The notes beneath the pieces are model-generated. The model was given only the letters and a program-made list of their open reading frames with translations. It was not told the origin of the DNA and did no database searches. The position numbers were made by a program, and so were the translations under genes. A DNA stretch of 64,000 nt from Streptococcus australis (lineage in GTDB: Bacteria; Bacillota; Bacilli; Lactobacillales; Streptococcaceae): positions 120,481 through 184,480 of the forward strand of contig NZ_RJPZ01000001.1 of NCBI RefSeq assembly GCF_003943615.1. Reading direction: 5' to 3'. This document shows, piece by piece, positions 8,690 to 17,798 of the stretch (position 1 is the stretch's first letter; the number at the start of each line of letters is the position of its first letter).

Positions 8690-9958
8690 TCAGGCTTGGT
8701 AGACAATGTTCCCCTGGCAGATGGTATAAGCTACCTGTCCCTTGAGGGATTCTCCAACAAATGGGGAATTGGCTGCCTTGGAGGCAAAATGATCAGACAC
8801 CAAACGGTCAGCCACGGGGTCAAAGATCACAATATCTGCTGGTCCACCAACTTCTAAATAGCCTGCTTCAAAGTGATAGAGTTTTGCAGGATTATAGGTC
8901 ATTTTTTCTAAGAGCTCCATTAAACTAAGCTCTCCAGCTTGAACTAAATAGGTCAAACCAAGCGATAGAGAGGTTTCTAATCCTGTCATGCCGGAAGGAG
9001 CTTTGGTGATATCAGCCACGTTCTTTTCATCCACATGATGAGGCGCATGGTCCGTTGCGATCACAGAAATAACTCCTGACTTCAAGCCTTCGATCACTGC
9101 ACGACGATCCTCTTCCCGACGAAGGGGAGGATTCATCTTGGCATTGCTTCCCTTAGACAGCAAAAGATCTTCTGTCTTAGAGAAATGCTGAGGAGCGACT
9201 TCTGCTGTTACAGGAGCGCCGATTGCTTGAGCAAACTCAACTACCTTAACACTTTCAGCTTTAGAAAGGTGCTGGATGTGGAGATGACCACCTGTCGCAT
9301 GAGCAATCATGGCATCACGCGCTGCCATAGAGTATTCAGCTACACCTGTCGCTCCACAAACCTTGAAGTGTTCTCGGGCAATGTGCTCATTGAGTCCCAG
9401 GATGCCATTCAATTCTGGATCTTCTTCATGCAGACTAATAAAGGTACCTAGACGTTTGGCTTCTTCCAAAGCTTGACGAACTATTTTGGTACTTTGCAAA
9501 GGTATCCCATCATCAGAGAAACCGACAGCCCCAGCTTGTAACAAGCCTTCAAAGTCGGTCAAATGTTGGCCATCAAAGTTCTTGGTAACGGTCGCAACTG
9601 TCTTGACATGAATGGCTTCCTTGGCAGCAGAATCCAAGACTTCATTTAAGGTCTCAACATCCGAAATAGTTGGAGTGGTATTGGCCATCATGACGACTGT
9701 CGTAAAACCACCCGCCGCGGCTGCCAGAGCTCCAGTGTGAATATCTTCCTTGTGGGTCTGACCAGGTTCACGGAAGTGAACATGAATATCCACTAAACCT
9801 GGCGCTACCACCTTGCCACTTGCATCAATGACTTGGGCTTGCTCGTGAGAAAGAGATGGGCCTATTTCAACAATTTTGCCCTGATCTACCAAGAGATCAC
9901 ATACTTGATCCAAACCAGTTTTCGGATCCATGACACGACCATTTTTAATGACTAACAT
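8690..9958 (-). CDS. pyrC: Dihydroorotase
   Basis: PyrC, 422 residues, cyclises N-carbamoyl-aspartate to dihydroorotate in pyrimidine synthesis. Metal-binding and signature residues are in [16 protein letters not shown] (about 57-72) and [13 protein letters not shown] (near 300). It lies last in a minus-strand ung-NUDIX-pyrC group, a conserved streptococcal order. No PyrR-type leader is seen at this locus, unlike the pyrK and pyrF units further along. Confidence 0.97.
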   Translation of the reverse strand: MLVIKNGRVMDPKTGLDQVCDLLVDQGKIVEIGPSLSHEQAQVIDASGKVVAPGLVDIHVHFREPGQTHKEDIHTGALAAAAGGFTTVVMMANTTPTISDVETLNEVLDSAAKEAIHVKTVATVTKNFDGQHLTDFEGLLQAGAVGFSDDGIPLQSTKIVRQALEEAKRLGTFISLHEEDPELNGILGLNEHIAREHFKVCGATGVAEYSMAARDAMIAHATGGHLHIQHLSKAESVKVVEFAQAIGAPVTAEVAPQHFSKTEDLLLSKGSNAKMNPPLRREEDRRAVIEGLKSGVISVIATDHAPHHVDEKNVADITKAPSGMTGLETSLSLGLTYLVQAGELSLMELLEKMTYNPAKLYHFEAGYLEVGGPADIVIFDPVADRLVSDHFASKAANSPFVGESLKGQVAYTICQGNIVYQA

Positions 9959-9969
9959 CTTCTACTCCT

Positions 9970-10434
9970 TTATTCATAGAAATCGACATGGGTCTCTAGT
10001 AAGCGATCCCCGTCATAGCGAAACATTGCTGAAAAGAAGGGTTTATCTTCCAAGAGCCACTCAACAAAAGTGTGGTCCCCCTCCCAAGTTGGTTTACTTA
10101 AGACTTGATCATAAGGCACCCACTCTAATGTCCCTTCGTTACACTCGATGAGCTCCCCTTCAAACTCGGTCACCTTAAAGACATAGGTGTACCAGTCCAG
10201 ATCTGGAGTAAATTCAGGGAAGGTGATAATCCCTTTTAGAACCGGCTTAGCTTTCAGGCCCGTCTCTTCAAGGATTTCTCTAGCTGCACACTCTTGAGGA
10301 GTTTCTCCGCGTTCTAATTTTCCGCCAACTCCGATCCACTTGCCTTCATGGACATCGTTGGGCTTTTTATTGCGATGCAACATGAGAAATTCTTTCCCAT
10401 TGTCGATATAACAAATCGTTGCTAATTGTGGCAT
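9970..10434 (-). CDS. NUDIX hydrolase (8-oxo-dGTP diphosphatase-like)
   Basis: A 154-residue protein with a complete Nudix box, GX5EX7REXXEEXGX, in the segment GGKLERGETPQECAAREI and the following LEETGL (about 37-60). In streptococci the gene between ung and pyrC is usually called mutX and sanitises oxidised nucleotides. Substrate cannot be proven from sequence, but the neighbouring uracil-DNA glycosylase supports a role in nucleotide pool or DNA protection. Confidence 0.88.
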   Translation of the reverse strand: MPQLATICYIDNGKEFLMLHRNKKPNDVHEGKWIGVGGKLERGETPQECAAREILEETGLKAKPVLKGIITFPEFTPDLDWYTYVFKVTEFEGELIECNEGTLEWVPYDQVLSKPTWEGDHTFVEWLLEDKPFFSAMFRYDGDRLLETHVDFYE

Positions 10435-10453
10435 CAGTTCTTCCTTCTATTTT

Positions 10454-11110
10454 CTAACTTCGCAACCAATCAATTGGCTCGCGTCCCACTTTTTCCAAAA
10501 ACTGATTGGTTTTTGAAAAGGGTTGGGAACCAAAGAAACCGCGATAGGCCGACAAGGGGCTTGGGTGAGCTGATTCAAGGACCAAATGTCGATCGTGAAT
10601 AATCAGAGGCTTTTTCTTACGAGCGTAAGATCCCCAAAGGATAAAGACGACTGGCTCTTCCAACTCATTAACCACCTTGATCACAGCATCTGTGAACGGC
10701 TCCCAAATTTGACCTGCATGGCCATTGGCCTGACCAGCAGGGACCGTCAAGCAAGCATTGAGCAAGAGGACCCCTTGCTCTGCCCATGGTGTCAAATCAT
10801 GCGACCGCTTCTCACCAATGTCTGAGCGCAATTCTTTGAGAATATTCTGCAAAGAAGGCGGCGCTGGTACATAATCCGGGACAGAAAAACTTAAGCCTTG
10901 CGCTTGATCCGGTCCATGGTAGGGATCTTGACCTATGATCAAGACCTTGACCTGATCCATCTCCGTTGTCTGCAAGGCCTTAAAGACCTTATCACGCGGT
11001 GGATAGACCACTCCTTGGCTATAGACCTTATTCATAAAGTTATTAATCTGATGAAAATACCCTTCCGGAAGATGGGATTTGATGGCTTCATGCCAGGGGG
11101 AATGTTGCAT
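10454..11110 (-). CDS. ung: Uracil-DNA glycosylase (family 1)
   Basis: Ung, 218 residues, removes uracil from DNA for base excision repair. The water-activating motif [17 protein letters not shown] is near residues 62-78, LLLNACLTV is mid-protein, and the DNA-intercalating loop [14 protein letters not shown] is near 185. Length is normal for the family. It is first of the ung-NUDIX-pyrC set. Confidence 0.97.
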   Translation of the reverse strand: MQHSPWHEAIKSHLPEGYFHQINNFMNKVYSQGVVYPPRDKVFKALQTTEMDQVKVLIIGQDPYHGPDQAQGLSFSVPDYVPAPPSLQNILKELRSDIGEKRSHDLTPWAEQGVLLLNACLTVPAGQANGHAGQIWEPFTDAVIKVVNELEEPVVFILWGSYARKKKPLIIHDRHLVLESAHPSPLSAYRGFFGSQPFSKTNQFLEKVGREPIDWLRS

Positions 11111-11178
11111 GGAAACTCTCCGCTATCCAATAAATTCTTACCTTTCATTATACCACATTTGACAGAGATCCACTGGAT

Positions 11179-11211
11179 AAAAAAGAGGCTGGACAAGTTT
11201 ATTCAACCTCT
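11179..11211 (-). terminator. Terminator between the glycosyltransferase-like gene and ung
   Basis: An 8-bp stem (11204-11211 with 11184-11191, one G-U pair) followed by six U on the minus strand. Confidence 0.75.
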
Positions 11212-11240
11212 GTTTCTGCTTGTTAAATAAGCGAGAGCTT

Positions 11241-12746
11241 TTAGGTGTTTTCTTTCTTGGGATATCCTGCCAGACCAATCGAAGCCACTAGCAAAATTTG
11301 CGGTAAGAATTGGATGAGGTAGCGGGTCTTCCCACCTTCAAAGATGGTTAAGAAGAGCAAACCACCAAAAACCGCTAAGGAAAGGAAATTAAAGTCATCC
11401 GTATCTCGTCGCTTGAGATAAGCCCCAAGCAAGCCAGCCGACAGGACGATCCAGATCAACTGCTTGATAAATTCATAATACTTGTACTGTGGACTATCCG
11501 TGCTGAGGAAATAGGTCCGCACCCATTTAGCCAGACCAATATTTTTGGTGAGTGATGTATAGAGAGGATTAATATAAGGCGTCTTCTCATACTTTACATC
11601 TCGGTAAAGCCAACCCAGGGTACCTTCTGCTACCGTCAAGGATTGCTTGTAATAGATGTGCCCGATCAAACCTAAAGGTCCATATTCAACAAGACGACGC
11701 TTGATTTCTTTAATGACATTTTCCTTCTTAAAAAGACCATTGTTGTAGTCTGAGCGCTTGTCCTCATCGATATAAACCAGCAACCCCTCTTTCATATCTT
11801 CTTGGTTATGACCCATATCCGTCAAGCCCAGATTGATAAACAATAGTGGTCCTTTAGCCAGCCCTTCTTCTTTCAGAATCGGCACGACCCTCTGATAATT
11901 GACCGCTGTATTCAAGCCTGCAAAGACAAATCCCATCGTCATCACTGTCACCGTAGTAATCTTGCCAAAAGCCTTCCAGTTTCCTCTGAAGAAGAGTACA
12001 GCCCAAAAGGCAATCATGACAATAATCGTCGTTGGACGGATCAACATAGTTACGCCAGATAAAATACCTAAACCAAACATCTTCTTCCAGGAGATCCCTG
12101 CTTGGTTTTCCTTTAAGAGATCCAAAGCCCACCACAATTGCAGAGCAATTAAAGGAAGTGGCGGAATGTCCGTATACATGGAATAGAAATAAGGCGAGTA
12201 ACAGATCAAGCTCACATAAAAGAGATAGACTAGATCAGCTGCTTTTTGATTGAAATGCTTCTGAGACAGTTTGTACAAGAGAACAGCTCCCAGATTGACA
12301 TAGAGCATATTGAGGGCCTGCATGACCCATAGACCGTTAGAGCCGAATAAAACATAGAAAAACTTTTCATATAGAAAGAGCGGAATGTTATTCGGATTGC
12401 GGCTGAGATAGTTGGTGATGGAAGATTGCTTGAGCAGCTCAAAAGCTCCCTTAAAAACCACCGCAGCATCCCGACGGATCAAAAGCTCCGCACAAACCAT
12501 GACAATCAGCTGAAAGACGATTGCACCAAGCAGGAAGCCTTTCTTATGTCGGGTCAACCAAGCAATGGCTCTCTTTACCCCCTCGCGTTTCAACCAGCCT
12601 AGCAGAAATAGCAATCCAGCACCTAAAATGGCTAGCCATGAAATCTCTCTCAGATAGGTCACACTGATCAAGAACCAGTGGACCATCACTAGCAACATGA
12701 TCCCATGAAGTATCCCAAATAGAATACGTTTACTTTTCGATAACAT
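11241..12746 (-). CDS. Multi-pass membrane glycosyltransferase-like protein
   Basis: A 501-residue protein with about 11-12 hydrophobic segments, like the GT39/ArnT-type or TIGR03766 group. An acidic/Arg segment in the first large loop (about residues 90-125, RRDAAVVFKGAFELL then SRNPNNIPLFL) is typical of polyprenyl-phosphate sugar transferases. The sugar and acceptor cannot be named. TATAAT lies only six bases before the ATG, so the message may be leaderless. It is monocistronic between two terminators. Confidence 0.65.
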   Translation of the reverse strand: MLSKSKRILFGILHGIMLLVMVHWFLISVTYLREISWLAILGAGLLFLLGWLKREGVKRAIAWLTRHKKGFLLGAIVFQLIVMVCAELLIRRDAAVVFKGAFELLKQSSITNYLSRNPNNIPLFLYEKFFYVLFGSNGLWVMQALNMLYVNLGAVLLYKLSQKHFNQKAADLVYLFYVSLICYSPYFYSMYTDIPPLPLIALQLWWALDLLKENQAGISWKKMFGLGILSGVTMLIRPTTIIVMIAFWAVLFFRGNWKAFGKITTVTVMTMGFVFAGLNTAVNYQRVVPILKEEGLAKGPLLFINLGLTDMGHNQEDMKEGLLVYIDEDKRSDYNNGLFKKENVIKEIKRRLVEYGPLGLIGHIYYKQSLTVAEGTLGWLYRDVKYEKTPYINPLYTSLTKNIGLAKWVRTYFLSTDSPQYKYYEFIKQLIWIVLSAGLLGAYLKRRDTDDFNFLSLAVFGGLLFLTIFEGGKTRYLIQFLPQILLVASIGLAGYPKKENT

Positions 12747-12760
12747 AGGACCATTATATC

Positions 12761-12784
12761 AAAAAAACAGCATTTCTGCTGTTT
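12761..12784 (-). terminator. Terminator upstream of the glycosyltransferase-like gene
   Basis: A 7-bp stem AAACAGC/GCTGTTT with loop ATTTCT, followed by seven U on the minus strand. It ends transcripts coming from the degraded genes upstream and abuts the promoter of the next gene. Confidence 0.75.
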
Positions 12785-12825
12785 GTGACTGATACGAAAT
12801 CATTTAAGTTGAGGAATTATCTTTA

Positions 12826-12960
12826 TTATTTACGATCTTCCATGAAATCAAACTCAATTTCCCGATTGCCTTTGAATTCAAGACCTCTGTATAAGAGGAT
12901 CACAATAATAAATAAAATCAATGCCAAAAACAAGCTAAAATGTTGTTCTTGTCGTTTACG
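12826..12960 (-). pseudogene. Remnant of a small membrane protein
   Basis: An open stretch of 44 codons ending in TAA, encoding RKRQEQHFSLFLALILFII and a charged tail ending EFDFMEDRK. It has one clear membrane segment but no in-frame start codon. A GTG start with a plausible beginning (VKAYK) lies just upstream in another frame, so a one-base indel in the A-run near 12960 is possible. It could also be non-coding. Confidence 0.35.
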
Positions 12961-13014
12961 TTTTTATAAGCCTTCACATAGACTAGCTACTGACAAATTC
13001 CCTAAAAAGAGTTC

Positions 13015-13541
13015 TTACTCTTCTCTTTTCAACCAATTTTCACGCTGTGCTTTTTCTGCTAAATCTTTTGCTTTATCGATATCCAATGAATTTGAATTCG
13101 AGGGGGTGTTGGATTCAATATCTTCTTGCAATTCTTGTAAGATTCGAGCATTCTTAGGGTCAAATTCGAAACGGTAGGGTCTGCTTTTGGCAGAGGACGA
13201 TAGAACATAAAGAAACCTACAATGACAATCAGAAGAGCGGTAACCGATATGAGAAACCCTTTCTGGAAATCTTCAACAGGTATTTTAGTACCTTTCGTGG
13301 ACAAGTCCTTCCACTCTGGGTGTTGCTCCTCAGCCGCTTTTTTAGCATTAAAAGCAGGTGTAATCAAGACTCGATTCATCAAGGTGATTGAACCCAGGGA
13401 CATCAGCAAAAACGGAATATGGCGTTATTGACTGCTGATCACTAAACTTCCACCTGTAATAGCAATCAAGCTGATGAGGATATTAACGGTAAACCAAACT
13501 CTCGCCTGCTTTTTCGTTTCCAAATACTTTTCTTTTGTCAT
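13015..13541 (-). pseudogene. Broken two-TM membrane protein, paralogue of the 47.8 kb gene C-terminus
   Basis: The start ATG (13541) has a GGGAGA site upstream and encodes MTKEKYLETKKQARVWF and a membrane segment. The frame is cut by TAA at 13425-13427, then stays open in the same frame through 'PEWKDLSTKGTKIP' and a second membrane segment. Near 13170 a one-base shift is needed to reach the charged tail 'FDPKNARILQELQEDIE' that ends at 13015. The middle resembles the C-terminus of the 547-residue protein at 47773-49416 (PSWKSLSTKGVRLP, then a membrane segment, then a charged tail). Confidence 0.65.
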
Positions 13542-13650
13542 GTGCTTCTCCCTTAAGATCGCTTATATCTTAAAACAATTACCATTATCATACAGGATTT
13601 TCTATGTATTTCAAGTTAGCTAACAACTAGTGAAAAGGGGATAAAAATGA

Positions 13651-13829
13651 AGAGAGTGGGACAGAAATCGGTCATTCGTTAGAATTCGATTTCGTCGTCC
13701 CACCTCCGCACAGTTGAGTAGGGCTATAAAAGCTGATGAAATCAGCGTAATAGAGCCCACTCAACCACTGCGTCTGGCTCGACAATCCAAAGACAATTGA
13801 GAGGCTAGGACTTTTGTCCCAGCCTCTTC
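13651..13829 (+). repeat. About 180-bp intergenic repeat, copy 1
   Basis: Begins GAGAGTGGGACAGAAATCG and ends in a GAGGCTAGGAC/GTCCCAGCCTC hairpin that looks like a terminator. An almost identical copy lies at 29323-29502 in the opposite orientation. This copy sits just past the pyrE stop on the minus strand and may end the pyrFE transcript. The rest of 13542-13650 shows nothing. Confidence 0.85.
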
Positions 13830-13836
13830 AGTAATA

Positions 13837-14469
13837 TTATTTGTCTTGCCAAGTTTCTTGGTTTTCCTTGAAACGGCGCAACATTTCCAAACCTTCAGAG
13901 GTAATATAACCTTGTTCTTCTGCCAAATGGATCAATTCTGTATAGTTAGACAAGGTTTCGAGTTGAACACCAGCTTCTGCAAATTTCTTATCTGCCTTCT
14001 CCAATTGGTAGGTGAAGATAGCCACCACACCAAGGACATCTGCTCCTTCACGTTTCGCAGCGGCAACAGCATCCAAGACAGATCCACCAGTAGAAATCAA
14101 ATCTTCAACCACCACCATCTTTTGACCTTGCGGTACACGGCCTTCGATTTGGTTACCAGCACCATGATCTTTTGGTTTGCTACGAATGTAGGCAAAAGGC
14201 AAGTTCATCTTGTCGGCAATAATAGCCCCATGAGGAATCCCCGCAGTTGCTGTTCCTGCGATCACTTCTACTTCAGGAAAAGCTTCTTTGATTTTGTCCA
14301 CAAATCCATTCTCAATCAAGGTACGAGTTTCAGGATAAGCGAGGGTCACACGGTTGTCTGTATAAATAGGGGACTTGATCCCAGAAGCCCAAGTAAAAGG
14401 CTCTTCCGGTTTCAAATAAACAGCTTCAATTTTTAGAAGATGGCTGGCAATATCTTTAGCTAATGACAT
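13837..14469 (-). CDS. pyrE: Orotate phosphoribosyltransferase
   Basis: PyrE, 210 residues, joins orotate to PRPP to give OMP. The PRPP-binding motif [18 protein letters not shown] is near residues 117-134 and the [16 protein letters not shown] segment near 24-39. It follows pyrF on the same strand after a 320-bp gap filled with repeats, so pyrF-pyrE probably share the PyrR-attenuated promoter near 15.63 kb. The repeats could modulate its relative expression. Confidence 0.96.
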   Translation of the reverse strand: MSLAKDIASHLLKIEAVYLKPEEPFTWASGIKSPIYTDNRVTLAYPETRTLIENGFVDKIKEAFPEVEVIAGTATAGIPHGAIIADKMNLPFAYIRSKPKDHGAGNQIEGRVPQGQKMVVVEDLISTGGSVLDAVAAAKREGADVLGVVAIFTYQLEKADKKFAEAGVQLETLSNYTELIHLAEEQGYITSEGLEMLRRFKENQETWQDK

Positions 14470-14540
14470 AATAACTCCTTTTTACGATTTTAATCGAATA
14501 CGAATTAAATCAGAAATAGTTTCAAACAATAACAGTATAA

Positions 14541-14743
14541 GTTAGTGAATGCGTTAGGGGAGGTCCCATCGGACTTTTCAGAGTTCCGACACTTCATTGG
14601 AAGAAACAATAATTATCTCTTCTGAAATTTGGTTAACTCGTTAGAGAATATCCTATCGGACTTTTTAGAATTCCGACACTTCGTTGAAAGAAACGATAAT
14701 TTTCTTTCAACGAAGTTAGTGAATGGTTTAGGGAAGGCCCTAT
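14541..14743. repeat. Degenerate tandem repeat between pyrF and pyrE
   Basis: About 2.3 copies of an 83-91 bp unit starting at 14541, 14632 and 14715. Shared pieces are GTTAxTxxxTTAGxGxA, ATCGGACTTTT.AGA.TTCCG, and ACACTTC.TTG.AAGAAAC. The second copy ends in a long hairpin built on GTTGAAAGAAA. No ORF is seen in the 320 bp between the genes. Confidence 0.7.
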
Positions 14744-14755
14744 AGGGCTTCCCGT

Positions 14756-14790
14756 AGAAGGTCTTAGAAGCACAGCTTCTTAGACCTTCT
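14756..14790. repeat. 16-bp inverted repeat after pyrF
   Basis: Arms 14756-14771 and 14775-14790 pair with one mismatch around a 3-base loop, touching the pyrF stop codon. There is no U-run on the minus strand, so it is more likely an RNA-stabilising or processing hairpin than a terminator. Confidence 0.7.
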
Positions 14791-15482
14791 TAACTATTCC
14801 ACTGTCTCTTAATCTCATGGTAAGCATCCCATGGATTTTCTGCTTGGATGATCGGACGTCCAACGACAATGTAGTCTGAACCGATGGCGTGGGCTTCTTG
14901 TGGGGTCATGACCCGTTTTTGGTCACCAATTTCTGCTCCCGCAGGACGGATACCTGGGGTTACACAAACAAACTCTTCTGATGTAGCCTTCTTGATCAAA
15001 TCAACTTCATGGGCTGAACAAACGACTCCGTCCAAACCAGCTTCTTGCGCCTTACGAGCATAATTGACTACTGATTCTTGGACAGTGGTTTGGATGTTTT
15101 GGCAATCACGCATGTCTTCTTCACTGGTAGAAGTCAACTGAGTAACCGCCACCAACTTGGCCCCTGGCCCAAGTGCTTTTTTAGCTTCGCGCATCATCTC
15201 TACACCGCCGGCCGCATGAACTGTCACCATATCCACACCAAAGGTGCCAAGGACAGACATAGCTGACTTAACCGTATTTGGGATGTCGTGCAATTTTAAA
15301 TCCAAGAAAATACTGTGGCCACGACCTTTCAGATAGTGGACAATTTCTGGTCCGACTGCATAGAAAAATTCCATTCCGATTTTTACAAAAAGTTTTTCAT
15401 CTTCTGGGAAATGTTCTAAAAAGTTTTTGACATCTTCAAAAGCCGGAAAGTCAAGGGCGATGATGGGACGTTCTTCACGCAT
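14790..15482 (-). CDS. pyrF: Orotidine 5'-phosphate decarboxylase
   Basis: PyrF, 230 residues, makes UMP from OMP. The catalytic [10 protein letters not shown] segment (Asp-Lys-Asp/His array) is near residues 60-69, with MVTVHAAGG and the phosphate-binding DYIVVGRPI toward the end. It is preceded by its own promoter and PyrR attenuator and followed by the hairpin at 14756 and pyrE. Confidence 0.97.
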   Translation of the reverse strand: MREERPIIALDFPAFEDVKNFLEHFPEDEKLFVKIGMEFFYAVGPEIVHYLKGRGHSIFLDLKLHDIPNTVKSAMSVLGTFGVDMVTVHAAGGVEMMREAKKALGPGAKLVAVTQLTSTSEEDMRDCQNIQTTVQESVVNYARKAQEAGLDGVVCSAHEVDLIKKATSEEFVCVTPGIRPAGAEIGDQKRVMTPQEAHAIGSDYIVVGRPIIQAENPWDAYHEIKRQWNS

Positions 15483-15522
15483 GGGTTTCTCCTTTTAATG
15501 GGTGACATTTTTTCCACAAAAA

Positions 15523-15619
15523 AACCTTGCCCGAGGCAAGGTTACACGAAAATTAGGTAGTATCTACCCTGATTCACCGTCTAGACCTTAGGAGCCTCTC
15601 TGGACTGCTTTAAAGGTTT
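15523..15619 (-). promoter_or_regulatory. PyrR-binding attenuator of pyrF-pyrE
   Basis: The minus-strand leader contains AGUCCAGAGAGGCU (15593-15606), the conserved PyrR-binding loop, inside a stem with arms ACCTTTAAAGC and CCTAAGGT. A terminator follows (15535-15543 with 15523-15531, then six U). With UMP, PyrR binding would favour the terminator. Confidence 0.9.
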
Positions 15620-15625
15620 TTCTAC

Positions 15626-15654
15626 ATTGTAGTACGATATGAAAGAAAAGTCAA
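15626..15654 (-). promoter_or_regulatory. pyrF promoter
   Basis: TTGACT (15649-15654) and TACAAT (15626-15631) on the minus strand with 17-bp spacing. The predicted start is about 15619, just before the PyrR leader. Confidence 0.85.
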
Positions 15655-15732
15655 GGAATAATCATAAAACGTTCGGATTCAGTCTGTCTTTTTTCTATTT
15701 CAACTTGGTACCTTCTGGAACATGTTAAATTC

Positions 15733-15761
15733 TTGACAAATAATCAATTTTCCTGTAAGAT
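15733..15761 (+). promoter_or_regulatory. Promoter of the candidate small RNA
   Basis: TTGACA (15733-15738) and TAAGAT (15756-15761) on the plus strand with 17-bp spacing. No plus-strand ORF follows, only two hairpins and a U-run. Confidence 0.65.
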
Positions 15762-15767
15762 ATTAGC

Positions 15768-15843
15768 TATGCTGAGTAAGGGGTTGTTAAAGTTGTTACT
15801 TACTCAGTAGCCTGTTGGGGTTGTAGCCAACAGGCATTTTTTG
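15768..15843 (+). ncRNA. Candidate small RNA of about 76 nt
   Basis: Predicted from a promoter and a terminator with no ORF between. Stem 1 is CTGAGTAAG (15772-15780) with CTTACTCAG (15799-15807), its 18-base loop carrying GTTGTTA twice. Stem 2 is GCCTGTTGG (15810-15818) with CCAACAGGC (15827-15835), followed by ATTTTTTG. It runs convergent to the end of pyrD. It lacks the paired TTTAAG CiaR sites of streptococcal csRNAs. Family unknown to me. Confidence 0.6.
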
Positions 15844-15857
15844 TTATCTGATGATCC

Positions 15858-16805
<948 letters not shown>

Positions 16806-17612
16806 CTACATCACAATCGTACCGGTTTCAAAGACTGGACCGTCTTCACACACGCGCTTATTGGCTGCTTGGCCTGCATTTTCCAGATGAACGACACAGG
16901 CATAGCAAGCCCCCATCCCACAGGCCATACGAGACTCCATAGAAATATAGGCACGAGGGTGATCATGGAATTTGGTATTCACATATTTGAGCATGCCAGG
17001 CGCCCCACAAGAATAGATGGCATCAAACTCCTGGTCCATCTGATCAACGATGGTTGAAACATACCCCTTGATACCATAAGTTCCATCGTCAGTTGTAATA
17101 GCGACTTGCCCATACTGTTTCAACTCTTCTTCGAGGATAACCGCTTCTTTAGTAGCAAATCCAAGGACAGAATGAACTTCTACTCCTTGCTCATGCAGCT
17201 GTTTAGCCACTTGGACCAAGGGAGGTACTCCAATCCCGCCACCGATGATCAAGGCACGCGCCCCTTGACCAAGCTCCTTTAAGTCAAAGCCATTTCCTTG
17301 AGGACCCATGACGCTTAGGAAACTACCAATAGGCAGCTGAGAAAAGATGGCCGTTCCGCCTCCTTCTACCCGATAGATGAGGCGACAGGTATGGCTGTCT
17401 GGATCAATCTCTGAGATAGAAATGGGACGACGAAGGAGCTTAGAGTCATCCGGTACACGGATATGGAGAAACTGCCCAGCTAGCATCTGCTCGACCATTT
17501 CCCCCTTTAAGACCATTGAAAAAATCCGTGGCGCAATCTCTTCTTGAGCGATTAACTCCATGTCTTCCATCATGATTTTTCCAAACCGTTTTTTACAGCT
17601 GTCACTGACCAT
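16806..17612 (-). CDS. pyrK: Dihydroorotate dehydrogenase B, electron transfer subunit
   Basis: PyrK, 268 residues, FAD and [2Fe-2S] protein. RRPISISEID (about 62-71) binds FAD, GGGIGVPPL is the NAD site, and the cluster ligands are in MACGMGACYACVVHL plus a later RVCEDGPVF (CX4CX2CXnC). The first ATG has AGAGG at good spacing; two ATGs about 13 codons downstream are alternatives. It leads the pyrK-pyrD unit behind a consensus promoter and PyrR attenuator. Confidence 0.95.
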   Translation of the reverse strand: MVSDSCKKRFGKIMMEDMELIAQEEIAPRIFSMVLKGEMVEQMLAGQFLHIRVPDDSKLLRRPISISEIDPDSHTCRLIYRVEGGGTAIFSQLPIGSFLSVMGPQGNGFDLKELGQGARALIIGGGIGVPPLVQVAKQLHEQGVEVHSVLGFATKEAVILEEELKQYGQVAITTDDGTYGIKGYVSTIVDQMDQEFDAIYSCGAPGMLKYVNTKFHDHPRAYISMESRMACGMGACYACVVHLENAGQAANKRVCEDGPVFETGTIVM

Positions 17613-17642
17613 TGGTTTCCTCTTCTTTCTTCCAACAAAAAA

Positions 17643-17748
17643 GACCTCGCAAAAGCAAGGTCCTACAAATGATCAGCTAGACTCAGTCCGCTGATCTTTT
17701 TTTCTGTCTTTCCTTGCAGGCCTCTCTGGACCCCTTAAAGGTTAAATT
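17643..17748 (-). promoter_or_regulatory. PyrR-binding attenuator of pyrK-pyrD
   Basis: The minus-strand leader carries GUCCAGAGAGGC (17720-17731), the PyrR loop. A GATCAGC/GCTGATC hairpin follows (17671-17696), then a terminator (17655-17662 with 17643-17650 and six U). The layout is parallel to the pyrF leader. Confidence 0.9.
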
Positions 17749-17754
17749 TGTCTC

Positions 17755-17783
17755 ATTATATCGCGCTACTAGATGCTTGTCAA
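17755..17783 (-). promoter_or_regulatory. pyrK promoter
   Basis: Perfect TTGACA (17778-17783) and TATAAT (17755-17760) with 17-bp spacing on the minus strand, squeezed between the upstream gene's stop and the PyrR leader. Confidence 0.92.
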
Positions 17784-17798
17784 GTAGAAATCGACGAC

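Noticed and set aside
12785..13177. 130-codon plus-strand ORF
   Set aside because: It is antisense to the degraded membrane genes, has no ribosome binding site, and its composition mirrors the minus-strand coding frames.
15768..15843. Terminator of pyrD
   Set aside because: The U-run follows the hairpin only on the plus strand, so it serves a plus-strand transcript, not pyrD.
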